Assembly (NCBI GenBank): GCA_017795045.1
Contig: CP051244.1
Location: 3,034,533 to 3,098,532 of the forward strand
Source: Allomuricauda sp.
GTDB taxonomy: Bacteria; Bacteroidota; Bacteroidia; Flavobacteriales; Flavobacteriaceae
DNA: 64,000 nucleotides
Reading direction: 5' to 3'
Notes under the pieces: generated by a model
What the model saw: the letters and a program-made list of their open reading frames with translations, nothing else
Database searches by the model: none
What the model was told of the DNA's origin: nothing
Program-made: the position numbers and the translations under genes
Part shown: positions 7,990 to 15,774 of the stretch, piece after piece
How positions within the stretch are numbered: the stretch's first letter is position 1
Layout of the letters: each line of letters begins with the position of its first letter

Positions 7990-8718
7990 TTACTCGGGAT
8001 TTCCCAAGTAAGGGAAACTTGTTGAAATATCTGCTGTAAGGGCAACCCCGTCAGAAGTCAACCTAGGCAGGTCCGCCATTCCATCATCATCCAAATCCTG
8101 ACCACTGAAGCGGTCTCCTTCCATCCCTCCAAAGAAAAGAATGAGGGACACATCTATGATATCATCATTAGGATGTCTGCCTGTCAAGGCCACCTCATCT
8201 CCATCTGGCACCAAAATGCGACCGTCATTATCAAAATCGGTTCCCGGATTAAAGTAGGTTGTGGGCAAATCAGGGGCCACTTCCAGAACATCTGCTGCCA
8301 AAACAGTGGTCAGGGTGGCCGCATCCAATCCCAAAATATTGTTCTCATAATCCACATCAGCAGGGTCCAGTCCCAACTTTATGGCATACACATCATGGTA
8401 TTGTTCCAACCTTGCTTGAAAACCGGCCTGAAAAGCCGTGGACATTTCCGAAGGAATTGTGGTATTGTGTGCGTCTTTTACGCTGGGTTCCCCTTCCATA
8501 TCAAAACTTAAGGTGGTATTGATGCCGGGACGTCCTATGTGGTCCACTTGGGCATAGGTCCCTGAAAAATCGGTTCCCATCATATCATCGTCATCATTCA
8601 TCATCATATCGTCATCCATTCCCATCTGATATGGGGCCTCATCATCATTACTGCATCCAATGACCAATCCTAAGGTCAATATCAGCGCTGCGAAATATAT
8701 TGCTTGTCTTCGTATCAT
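7990..8718 (-). CDS. DUF4331-family lipoprotein (C-terminal half of the domain)
   Basis: 242 aa. The lipoprotein signal ends at Cys22 (LVIGCSND). Residues 29-48 are a low-complexity Asp/Met stretch (runs of MDDD and DDDDMM). The remainder resembles the second half of DUF4331: VDHIGRPGINTTL, then Asp-rich loops (NPGTDFDNDGRILVPDGDE, GQDLDDDGMADLPRL) and the ending TSFPYLGNP. The first half is carried by the gene immediately upstream (22 bp gap), so the usual single-chain protein appears split. The Asp loops suggest Ca2+ binding. Function of the family is unknown. Confidence 0.75.
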   Translation of the reverse strand: MIRRQAIYFAALILTLGLVIGCSNDDEAPYQMGMDDDMMMNDDDDMMGTDFSGTYAQVDHIGRPGINTTLSFDMEGEPSVKDAHNTTIPSEMSTAFQAGFQARLEQYHDVYAIKLGLDPADVDYENNILGLDAATLTTVLAADVLEVAPDLPTTYFNPGTDFDNDGRILVPDGDEVALTGRHPNDDIIDVSLILFFGGMEGDRFSGQDLDDDGMADLPRLTSDGVALTADISTSFPYLGNPE

Positions 8719-8740
8719 TTTTTTTAATGCTTTAAGTTGC

Positions 8741-9430
8741 TTATTGTTTTCTATTTGTGGTCACCCAAGTTTTATATACCGTGAGTCCCAAGGCATTGGT
8801 GGCCGTAGGGGCTCCCAGCATGGCGTTGGGGATTTCCACAATTATGGAAAGGGTATTGGCACCATCAAAGGTGTCCGCTGCCTCTTCTGGCGGAAGAAAT
8901 CCACCGGGGGCCGATTCCATCTCAGGGGAAATGACCGCATTGAATTGGAAGAAATCAAAAAAGAAGGGGTCCTGCCTTGGTCCTGCGAACAACGAAACCC
9001 CATTGGCGGTTTCCACGATGGGCGTTGCCCCCGAAATTTCCACATCACCAAGGGGAGAGTCCGTTAATACTTGACTGTTCAATCCTGTTTGTGATGGCGT
9101 TGCCGGTCCAAAGAAATACATTCTACCATCCCTAGCAATGGCTTGGATCACTTGGTCTTCTACCAAATCCCCATCCAAATCTATATTGATTTCGGTAAGT
9201 ACATCCTCATCAAAGGTGCCATACGCCAATTCGGGCAACACATTGGATTGGACGTCCACTACGAAAACCGTATTATCCGAACCTTCACTGGGTTCAAAGG
9301 CGTAAAAATCGGCAATATCCGAAGTGGTACCAGCGGTCGAAGGTGCATCAATATGGTCTGCGGACACCAGAACAATTGCCGATGCGACCAAAGCACCTAA
9401 GCCTATTACATACTTTGTTGTTTTTTTCAT
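8741..9430 (-). CDS. DUF4331-family secreted protein (N-terminal half of the domain)
   Basis: 229 aa. The signal peptide ends before the family hallmark ADHIDAPSTAGTTSDIADFYAFEP (about residues 24-47). Further DUF4331 blocks are INIDLDGDLVEDQVIQAI, SLFAGPRQDPFFFDFFQFN and NTLSIIVEIPNAML, ending in VYKTWVTTNRKQ. It leads the leftward operon DUF4331-N, DUF4331-C lipoprotein, TPR lipoprotein. The two DUF4331 products presumably associate at the cell surface. The 167-bp upstream region is shared with the divergent LETM1-related gene. Confidence 0.85.
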   Translation of the reverse strand: MKKTTKYVIGLGALVASAIVLVSADHIDAPSTAGTTSDIADFYAFEPSEGSDNTVFVVDVQSNVLPELAYGTFDEDVLTEINIDLDGDLVEDQVIQAIARDGRMYFFGPATPSQTGLNSQVLTDSPLGDVEISGATPIVETANGVSLFAGPRQDPFFFDFFQFNAVISPEMESAPGGFLPPEEAADTFDGANTLSIIVEIPNAMLGAPTATNALGLTVYKTWVTTNRKQ

Positions 9431-9597
9431 ATCATTTGTTTTTAAAGTTTCCTACACCCCTACCTACGCAACTTGTTCTGGAGCGGTTTGGTTCTTAAAT
9501 GTTAAAAAAAACTTAATGGATTTTTAATGTGAGCTAGGCCTATTGTTCATGATAAAGTCCCATAATTGTTTTACTTTGGTCTGTAAATAATCACCCA

Positions 9598-10788
9598 ATG
9601 AACCCTTCTGCTTCTGGATGGATCAAGAAGTTTGGCCACCTTGCTACCAAAGAGGCCACTTTTTTTCAAGACTTTGATAGCTTGTACCATGAACTCAAAA
9701 GAAGCGGTTTTGTCTATGGGGTACATCTAGACATTCCGCCCTTTATTGAAGCGGAGCATACCCTTAGTGAAGACGAAATAGCCAAGATCAATCTCCTCAC
9801 GGCACTCTATTTTACCTTTCAATTTGAAAAAGGAAAGGCCCGTTTTGATCATTTTGTCAATACTGTTTTTGAATACTATCAGTCCTTGGAGGTGGCCCAC
9901 ATCTCCTTTCTGAGCAAAATATTGAGTGGAAAACATACCGAGGCCCAATTGGAGAAATTGATTGATTCCCGGATTTATTTGGGCGGCAATGCATTTAACC
10001 GGGCCTTGGGCAGTAGCTTGACCAATTCGCTGCTTTATGTGGATGTGCTCATCTTTAAAAACTATTTACAGTCCCGGGAGTCTTTCAAGGAACATGCCCA
10101 ACTTTTGGAGTACGTGACCATCAACATTGCCTACCATACCCTAAACTCCAAAGAGGCCAAAAAGAATGATGACAAACTCATTCAACTTTTGGATGCTTCC
10201 CTTACCTATGTGAACCTCGATGAAGCAAAATTTGATGGTACCTATCTAGAACTTTTAGATCAAAATTTTTCCTCTTTTGAAAAGGATTATTTTTTGGATA
10301 TGGCCTGTCTGACCATATGGGAAGATAAGTCGATTGACTACACCGAATCCGATTATATTTTTGGTCTTGGAACCCATCTTGGAAAGTCAAAGAAAGAGGT
10401 GGAAACCACCCTCGAATATGTGCAAAAATTCTTTGAGGAAAACAAGGAAAAAATTGCCTATTTGAACGATAAGAATTTGGCCCTTCAATTCTATGATGGC
10501 ATGTCCAAAAATGTGAGTAAACTTATTTTGAGAAATAGCAAAAGACTCAAAAAAGAACTTCAGGAAAGTAGGGAATTAATGTCGCTTTTGTCCAAATCAA
10601 CCGTGAAGGATTTAACGGAAGACGAGAAGAAAAAAGTGCAGAACCAACTCATCGACATTTTTAAAAGTATCCCGTCCTTGGCCATTTTTATGTTGCCTGG
10701 AGGGGCGGTTCTCTTGCCCATTTTTATCAAGCTCATCCCAAAGTTGCTTCCCTCCGCTTTTGACGATAACCGCATAGAGGAAAATTGA
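9598..10788 (+). CDS. LETM1-related biofilm-associated protein
   Basis: 396 aa, mostly helical. The C-terminus (about 345-396) carries the LETM1-like signature IFMLPGGAVLLPIFIKLIPKLLPSAF, preceded by a Lys/Glu-rich helix (KDLTEDEKKKVQNQL). This matches a family known in Flavobacteriia as LETM1-related biofilm-associated proteins; the mitochondrial relative is a cation/proton exchanger. Only one strongly hydrophobic segment is evident, so it is probably a peripheral or single-span membrane protein. Its transport role is not established. It is transcribed alone towards a bidirectional terminator shared with the LytTR gene. Confidence 0.8.
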   Translation: MNPSASGWIKKFGHLATKEATFFQDFDSLYHELKRSGFVYGVHLDIPPFIEAEHTLSEDEIAKINLLTALYFTFQFEKGKARFDHFVNTVFEYYQSLEVAHISFLSKILSGKHTEAQLEKLIDSRIYLGGNAFNRALGSSLTNSLLYVDVLIFKNYLQSRESFKEHAQLLEYVTINIAYHTLNSKEAKKNDDKLIQLLDASLTYVNLDEAKFDGTYLELLDQNFSSFEKDYFLDMACLTIWEDKSIDYTESDYIFGLGTHLGKSKKEVETTLEYVQKFFEENKEKIAYLNDKNLALQFYDGMSKNVSKLILRNSKRLKKELQESRELMSLLSKSTVKDLTEDEKKKVQNQLIDIFKSIPSLAIFMLPGGAVLLPIFIKLIPKLLPSAFDDNRIEEN

Positions 10789-10802
10789 CCATTTTAGCTT
10801 AA

Positions 10803-10837
10803 AAAAGCCACTATAAAGAAAACTTATAGTGACTTTT
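10803..10837. terminator. bidirectional terminator
   Basis: AAAAGCCACTATAA (10803-10816) pairs with TTATAGTGACTTTT (10824-10837) with a single mismatch; A and T runs flank both sides. It lies between convergent genes. Confidence 0.75.
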
Positions 10838-10878
10838 AAATTAAATCAATTATTTGATAGTCAGTTGTTTTTAATCAT

Positions 10879-11634
10879 TTATTCCAACCATAACTTAAAG
10901 TCCCTTACACGCTCCCTACTTACAATGATTTCTTGCCCATTGAAGTGGTTCAACTTGAGTTGAAGCCTGGAATTTGTATATGAAATGATGTCTTTTATAT
11001 GGTTGATGTTCACATAAAATTTACGGCTTACCCGGAAGAAAATCTTTGGGGACAACTCCTCCTCCAACTGTTCCAAGGTTGTGTCCAACAAATAATTTCT
11101 ACCCTCTGAAGTCGCGGCATACGTTCCTTTGTTCTCACTGTAAAAACATTCCACATCTTCCGCATTTATGATTTTGAGATGCTGCCCTACCTTGACCGTA
11201 AACCGCTTTTTGTATTCGCGTTCCAAAGGGTCTGCCAACAGCTTTTTTATGTCGTCAAAATCGACCGAAATTTTATGTTGGTTCGGTTTAAAATCACGGT
11301 ACTTTTTCACCGCCCTTTCCAGCTCTTCATCATCGATGGGTTTCAACAAATAATCTATGCTGTTCAACTTGAAAGCCTGTAGTGCATATTCATCAAAAGC
11401 CGTGGTAAAAATGATGGCGCTTTTCACTTCGACCACATCAAAAATTTCAAAGGATAATCCATCGGATAATTGGATGTCCAAAAAAATAAGATCGGGGTGC
11501 GGATGGTTTTGAAACCAGTCAATGGATTCTTCAACGGAATGCAACATGGTGGAGACCTCTACTTCCAAATCGGACAATAAGCGACCCAATCTTCTGGCCG
11601 CTGGTTTTTCATCTTCAATGATGATCACATTCAT
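10879..11634 (-). CDS. LytTR-family response regulator
   Basis: 251 aa. The receiver domain (1-118) has the acidic pair IIIEDE, phospho-acceptor Asp53 (IFLDIQLSDG), a Thr at TTAFDEYALQAF and Lys98 (YLLKPI). A LytTR DNA-binding domain (about 145-251) follows, with FTVKVGQHLKIINAEDVECFYSENKGTYA and RVSRKFYVNINHIKDI. It is the last gene of a leftward operon with a LytS-type kinase and three 2TM genes, 3 bp from the nearest, so it is the cognate regulator of that kinase. Confidence 0.93.
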   Translation of the reverse strand: MNVIIIEDEKPAARRLGRLLSDLEVEVSTMLHSVEESIDWFQNHPHPDLIFLDIQLSDGLSFEIFDVVEVKSAIIFTTAFDEYALQAFKLNSIDYLLKPIDDEELERAVKKYRDFKPNQHKISVDFDDIKKLLADPLEREYKKRFTVKVGQHLKIINAEDVECFYSENKGTYAATSEGRNYLLDTTLEQLEEELSPKIFFRVSRKFYVNINHIKDIISYTNSRLQLKLNHFNGQEIIVSRERVRDFKLWLE

Positions 11635-11637
11635 TTC

Positions 11638-11943
11638 TTACAGGTATTTGTCCATTTCCCTTTTGTCCTTTTCGATGAACTTTTGGATTTGGCGTTCCTC
11701 CCAATTTTTTCCAAACAATGGGTTAAAACCAAAAACCTTGGCCGCATGAAAGGCCAACCCTATCCCCCAACCAAAAAGGGTCACAAAATGGGGCCATGTC
11801 CAAAAAGTGTCGGCATTGATATAAATGCTTATCAATATAAAGGCATTAATGACCAAGTACACCATCAGGTGAATATAAAACGACTTGATTTCCTCTACGC
11901 GTTTCTTGGCCCTAGTAAATTTTTCTTGCTCAAAATTTTCCAT
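11638..11943 (-). CDS. 2TM-domain protein
   Basis: 101 aa. An amphipathic N-terminus (QEKFTRAKKRVEEIKSFYIH) leads into two membrane helices (LMVYLVINAFILISIYI and FVTLFGWGIGLAFHAAKVF), then FNPLFGKNWEERQIQKFIEKDKREMDK, the conserved 2TM ending. The start is placed at MENFEQ because it mirrors the paralogues (MENLDR, MEDSNK) and gives a TGA-TC-ATG junction with the upstream gene; an ATG at 11955 would overlap it. It is probably a small membrane partner of the kinase in the same operon. Confidence 0.87.
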   Translation of the reverse strand: MENFEQEKFTRAKKRVEEIKSFYIHLMVYLVINAFILISIYINADTFWTWPHFVTLFGWGIGLAFHAAKVFGFNPLFGKNWEERQIQKFIEKDKREMDKYL

Positions 11944-11945
11944 GA

Positions 11946-12251
11946 TCATCTCCATTTTGTGGTTTCATCCTCTTCTTCTTTCATAAACTCCCTTATCTTC
12001 TTTTCTTCCCATCCTTTCCCAAAAAAGGGATTCAGGTTGAAGGTTCCAATGGCATGGAACATGACTCCTACGCCCCACCCAAAAGCGGCCCATAAAAACC
12101 ACATATAGCTGAACCCGTTGGTAAGATAGTTGATCAAGGCCAATACCGTCATGACCATGATGTAGGACCATACATGGGCATAAAACTTTTTAAGCTCGCC
12201 AACCCGTTCCTTGGCCCTCATGTACTTGCTTTCCCTGTCCAAATTTTCCAT
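11946..12251 (-). CDS. 2TM-domain protein
   Basis: 101 aa, paralogous to both neighbours: YMRAKERVGELKKFYAHVWSY, two hydrophobic helices (IMVMTVLALINYLTN and FLWAAFGWGVGVMFHAIGTF) and NLNPFFGKGWEEKKIREFMKEEEDE. The ATG at 12249-12251 is taken because its N-terminus matches the paralogues; the upstream extension to 12428 is unlike the family. It sits 2 bp from the next 2TM gene, indicating translational coupling. Confidence 0.87.
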   Translation of the reverse strand: MENLDRESKYMRAKERVGELKKFYAHVWSYIMVMTVLALINYLTNGFSYMWFLWAAFGWGVGVMFHAIGTFNLNPFFGKGWEEKKIREFMKEEEDETTKWR

Positions 12252-12289
12252 ACTATAGACTTTTTGGCTACTGCTAAATATAAACATTG

Positions 12290-12565
12290 TTAAAATTCTT
12301 TTCGCTCCATGAACTCTTTGATCTTGCGTTCTTCCCATCCCCTTCCCAAAAGAGGGTTGTAGCCTTGTGCACAGAACCACATTCCCAGAAGACCTATGCC
12401 CCATCCCACCGCCGGAAAAATAATCCAAGGGTAACTGGTTGTTCTATAATTGAGGTAGGCCAAAATCGGGATTACGATGCAATAGGCCAATAAACTGGCA
12501 TAAAAAGACTTTAGCTTTTCCACTTTCTCTTTGGCCCTATCGTATTTTTTGTTCGAATCTTCCAT
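12290..12565 (-). CDS. 2TM-domain protein
   Basis: 91 aa: YDRAKEKVEKLKSFYASLLAY, helices IVIPILAYLNYRTTSYPWIIF and VGWGIGLLGMWFCAQGY, then NPLLGRGWEERKIKEFMERKEF. It is closest of the three small paralogues to the C-terminal 2TM domain of the kinase (shared Y..C.VIP.L...N.RTT pattern and EF ending), suggesting a recent internal duplication. It is 164 bp downstream of the kinase gene. Confidence 0.87.
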   Translation of the reverse strand: MEDSNKKYDRAKEKVEKLKSFYASLLAYCIVIPILAYLNYRTTSYPWIIFPAVGWGIGLLGMWFCAQGYNPLLGRGWEERKIKEFMERKEF

Positions 12566-12694
12566 AACGGTTCGTTTTTATGATTTAGTGATTATGTATG
12601 CTCCAAAATTCATCATTTACCGAAAGTGAGGGAAAAATAGATTCGTGAACCGTCAATTATCGTGGATGAGTTGTTGGGAGGTTTTACTATAACC

Positions 12695-12719
12695 TGACAT
12701 CCGACTTCTGACATCTGAG
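12695..12719. repeat. short heptamer repeat (about 3.5 units)
   Basis: TGACATC (12695-12701), CGACTTC (12702-12708), TGACATC (12709-12715), then TGAG. It has the same period and core as the 15-copy array at 40294-40398, and like that array it lies just beyond a stop codon (kinase gene ends at 12730). Confidence 0.6.
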
Positions 12720-12729
12720 CTAAAAAGGA

Positions 12730-14073
12730 TTAAAACTCATCCTTATCCATAAGTTCCTGGATTTTTTGTTCTTCCCAACGTTTGCCCCACAGTGGGTTGT
12801 AACCAAAAGCTTCCATCCCATGCATGACCACACCAAATCCCCAACCCAAGGTGGGAAAAAAGGCCCAAAGAAAGTCTGTGGTCCTTAAATTGATCCACCA
12901 CAAAAATGGAATTACCATACAATACGTAATCAAGTTGCTGTAAAAGTCCTTTATGGCCTTCACCTGTTCTTTGGCTTTGGCGTATCGTTTTTGCGCTATA
13001 TAATCTTTTTGGGTTTCCACAACGGTCAGTTTTTGGGTGAGTATGGGTAAGGATACCTTAAACTCTACATCCGTTTTTTGGATGACCACCTCCCGGTCCG
13101 TTAAAATATTATAGCGTTGCTTAATGTTCTGCAGGCCCACCCCACTGCTCTTTTTCACTACCTGTTTTTCTTGGAGATTGTTGCTTACCACCAACATTCC
13201 ACCTTCCTCGAACACTTTTATGTGCAACGGTCTGGAAGCGGTCACCACGTTGTGTTTTACCGCATTTTCCAAAAGCAACTGTAAGGAAAGCGGGACTATT
13301 CTAGCTTCGGGTTGGGTGCAACTTTCCGGAATTTCAAAAACAATACTGTCCTCAAAGCGCATTTTTAACAGCCGCACATAGGTTCGGGCAAAATTGAGTT
13401 CCTCATCCACCGTGACCAAGTCCTTATTCTTTTGTTCCAATACGTATCTGTATACCTTGGAAAGCGAAGTGGTGAACTTTTGTGCTTGATCGGGGTCTTC
13501 TTCAATGAGACTGGTGAGCACATTGAGGCTGTTGAAGAGAAAATGGGGATCCAATTGGTTCTTAAGGGCATCAAATCTTGCCGAAGCGGTCCCGGCGATG
13601 ATCTTTTGCTCCTTTACCCGCTTTTCTTGCCAATTCTTGTAAAAATATGCCGCATAGAAAAACACAGACACTACCACGGTTATTAAAAGTGCCACGATGT
13701 AGAACATAGGGTCTTCCCCTTTCACAAAAGTTTCCCATGTTTCTCCCTCAAAACCCAAGTTAATTACAATGCGTATCCAAAAGATACCCAAAAGGGTAAG
13801 CACAACCCCTCCAATGCCACTAATGAATATGCGGTAATTTGCAAACCTCTTCCATTGCACCCGATGGTTGATGTAATCGTAGTACAGACTATTAATGAAG
13901 GTGAGCACGATGGAGTACAGCACATAGTGACCCACTTCACCCATTAAATCCTTGCCAAACACCACTTCCCGGCCCAAGAGTGCCTCTACACTTATGAAGA
14001 TTAGCGCTATCAACAGCCCCAATCCTATTGCAGTAAGCAACAATTTGCCAATGTATCGGAATGTTTTTTCCAT
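12730..14073 (-). CDS. LytS-type sensor histidine kinase with C-terminal 2TM domain
   Basis: 447 aa from the ATG at 14071-14073 (MEKTFRY); a start at 14112 is possible but adds an unlikely charged leader. Four N-terminal membrane helices (about 8-29, 47-65, 83-105, 123-145) precede a His_kinase domain with phospho-acceptor His177 (LDPHFLFNSLNVLTSLI) and an ATPase domain (LLLENAVKHN, SSGVGLQNIKQRY). After the ATPase domain come about 80 residues of 2TM domain (YAKAKEQVKAIKDFYSN to the end), homologous to the three proteins encoded downstream. The catalytic core is thus held by membrane segments at both ends. Its partner is the LytTR regulator at 10879. Confidence 0.92.
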   Translation of the reverse strand: MEKTFRYIGKLLLTAIGLGLLIALIFISVEALLGREVVFGKDLMGEVGHYVLYSIVLTFINSLYYDYINHRVQWKRFANYRIFISGIGGVVLTLLGIFWIRIVINLGFEGETWETFVKGEDPMFYIVALLITVVVSVFFYAAYFYKNWQEKRVKEQKIIAGTASARFDALKNQLDPHFLFNSLNVLTSLIEEDPDQAQKFTTSLSKVYRYVLEQKNKDLVTVDEELNFARTYVRLLKMRFEDSIVFEIPESCTQPEARIVPLSLQLLLENAVKHNVVTASRPLHIKVFEEGGMLVVSNNLQEKQVVKKSSGVGLQNIKQRYNILTDREVVIQKTDVEFKVSLPILTQKLTVVETQKDYIAQKRYAKAKEQVKAIKDFYSNLITYCMVIPFLWWINLRTTDFLWAFFPTLGWGFGVVMHGMEAFGYNPLWGKRWEEQKIQELMDKDEF

Positions 14074-14312
14074 GATTGCTAATCGGGTTGGTGGATGAAT
14101 ACGCTTGACCATCCCACCTTATGATGATTAAAATTAACAAAAACCATAGGTTTATTCAGAAGGTTGGCCCCATCACCTTCCAAATTAGGCAAAGTGAGAA
14201 AAAAGACCGTCCGTTTTTTGATTGATGTCCCAAAATTGCAGTTTTCTTGAAAACACAGAAAAAATGAATTACCGAACTGTGGTTTTTCCCTGATGGATCG
14301 TATGAATAAAAA

Positions 14313-14340
14313 AAGCCCGATGATAAAAATCATCGGGCTT
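14313..14340 (-). terminator. terminator of the glycoside-hydrolase-like gene
   Basis: A 12-bp perfect stem, AAGCCCGATGAT (14313-14324) with ATCATCGGGCTT (14329-14340), has an AAAA loop and a U run on the minus-strand transcript. Confidence 0.8.
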
Positions 14341-14359
14341 CTAAATGCAATCAAAAAAA

Positions 14360-15496
14360 TTATTTTGCGGAATAGTCCTTGTAGATAGCCTCTTCAAAAG
14401 CTTTCCAATGGGCGTCCGTCATCCTTCCTGGTGTGAAAAGACAGATACCCGCAGCTCCATTCTCCATGGATACTTTAATGGCCTCCCCGATTTCCCCGGG
14501 CAACAAACCGTGATTTTCAGGATCCTTTTCATCGCCTTTCTTTTCTGGTTTTGGACAGATGAACAATCCACTGTACACAGGAGCTCCATCCTTTGCCGTG
14601 GCGACCTCTTCGGCAACCATTTCCCCGACCCATTGGGGACCTTCCAAATAAAAGTCGTTGTAGTTCATGGGATATATGGCATCCAAGTCCCATTTGCCCC
14701 AATCCTGTCTTACCAATTTCTTGGCGATGGATGGACCAGGGAAAACCGCCCCATTGATCTTCTTGTTTTTAGAATGTACCACTTCGGTCAAACGGTTGAC
14801 CATATTGGTGATCAAATCATATCGGAATTGTTTCCATTCCATCACCTGTGAAGGGTCTTCCGCCTCTAGAATATCGATACCTGTTTTGTCTTTAAATGCC
14901 GAAGTACAGTCGTCACAGTAGCAATAATCAAACTGTGGGAACTCACGATCCATGACCAGTCCGTATTTGTCCCAAAGGCCACGGGCCAATATCACGTCGG
15001 GAAAACGGATGTAATCCAAATGAATGCCATCCACATGCTCAACCTCTGCCACGCTTCCGTATAGATCGGCCAAGAAGTTGTACACCCCTTCCTTGCTGGG
15101 GCATAAAAAGGTATAGTGCGAAACATAGGCAGGCTTATCAAAAGCCGATTCACCTTTCCCATTTACGGCATACCACTCTTCTTTCAACTTGGGGTTTTTT
15201 CCCTGTACCATGGTAGGAATCCATGTATGGAACTCCATACCGGCCTCTTTAACGAGCTTCCCTACCCTTTTGTACGTTTCCGGGTCGTGTCCGCCATTGT
15301 ACATAAGCCCATCGATGCCCTTTGCCTTGAGGTCGGCAAACTTTGCGGTTAATTCTTCATCCGTGGCTTCACCAGGCCCATAGTCCCAGGCATAAACAGG
15401 AATTTTCGTCTTTTCGGTAGACGTTTCCTCCGCTTTTTTATCCTTACATGCTGCGATTGAGATGGCCAAGGCCATCAGCATTAAAAATTTCTGCAT
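14360..15496 (-). CDS. family-10-like (GHL10/COG1649) glycosyl-hydrolase lipoprotein
   Basis: 378 aa from the ATG at 15494-15496, which gives a lipoprotein signal with Cys17 (SIAACKDKK). A TIM-barrel-like domain follows: IPVYAWDYGPGEATDEELTAKFADLKAKGIDGLMYN, EFHTWIPTM and HVDGIHLDYIRFPD, the last being the hallmark strand of the glycosyl-hydrolase-like family 10 group, then DAIYPMNYNDFY and GICLFTPG. YCYCDDC is an unusual Cys-rich loop near residues 190-200 that might bind a metal. It is probably surface-exposed and acts on glycans; the substrate is unknown. Monocistronic. Confidence 0.8.
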   Translation of the reverse strand: MQKFLMLMALAISIAACKDKKAEETSTEKTKIPVYAWDYGPGEATDEELTAKFADLKAKGIDGLMYNGGHDPETYKRVGKLVKEAGMEFHTWIPTMVQGKNPKLKEEWYAVNGKGESAFDKPAYVSHYTFLCPSKEGVYNFLADLYGSVAEVEHVDGIHLDYIRFPDVILARGLWDKYGLVMDREFPQFDYCYCDDCTSAFKDKTGIDILEAEDPSQVMEWKQFRYDLITNMVNRLTEVVHSKNKKINGAVFPGPSIAKKLVRQDWGKWDLDAIYPMNYNDFYLEGPQWVGEMVAEEVATAKDGAPVYSGLFICPKPEKKGDEKDPENHGLLPGEIGEAIKVSMENGAAGICLFTPGRMTDAHWKAFEEAIYKDYSAK

Positions 15497-15774
15497 TTTT
15501 TGTTTTTGTTTAGTTGGCATGAAATTAATCAAACTTCTTTGTTGAACCTATTATTCTTAGCCCAACGACATATCCTACGGTATGAATATCAAATTGTAAA
15601 AATCCCGAAGCGTTCTATCCACTTCATGGACACTTTGGAATCATTTTTATTTCTGGAGGTCAATTCAAAACAGGGTTTCATAAACTCAACTCCCTCATCC
15701 GTCAAAAGTCATGGTCAAGTACAGAAAAAAAAAGCTAATATTTCCCTATCATATTAATTATAAACAAACTACCA

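Noticed and set aside
12252-12428. Upstream extension of the second 2TM protein
   Set aside because: The extra 59 residues are Gly/Arg-rich, overlap the neighbouring 2TM gene antiparallel to its codon pattern, and have no counterpart in the three paralogues.
14345-14851. Plus-strand frame of 168 codons antisense to the glycoside-hydrolase-like gene
   Set aside because: Shadow of a well-supported lipoprotein gene; no start context or family.
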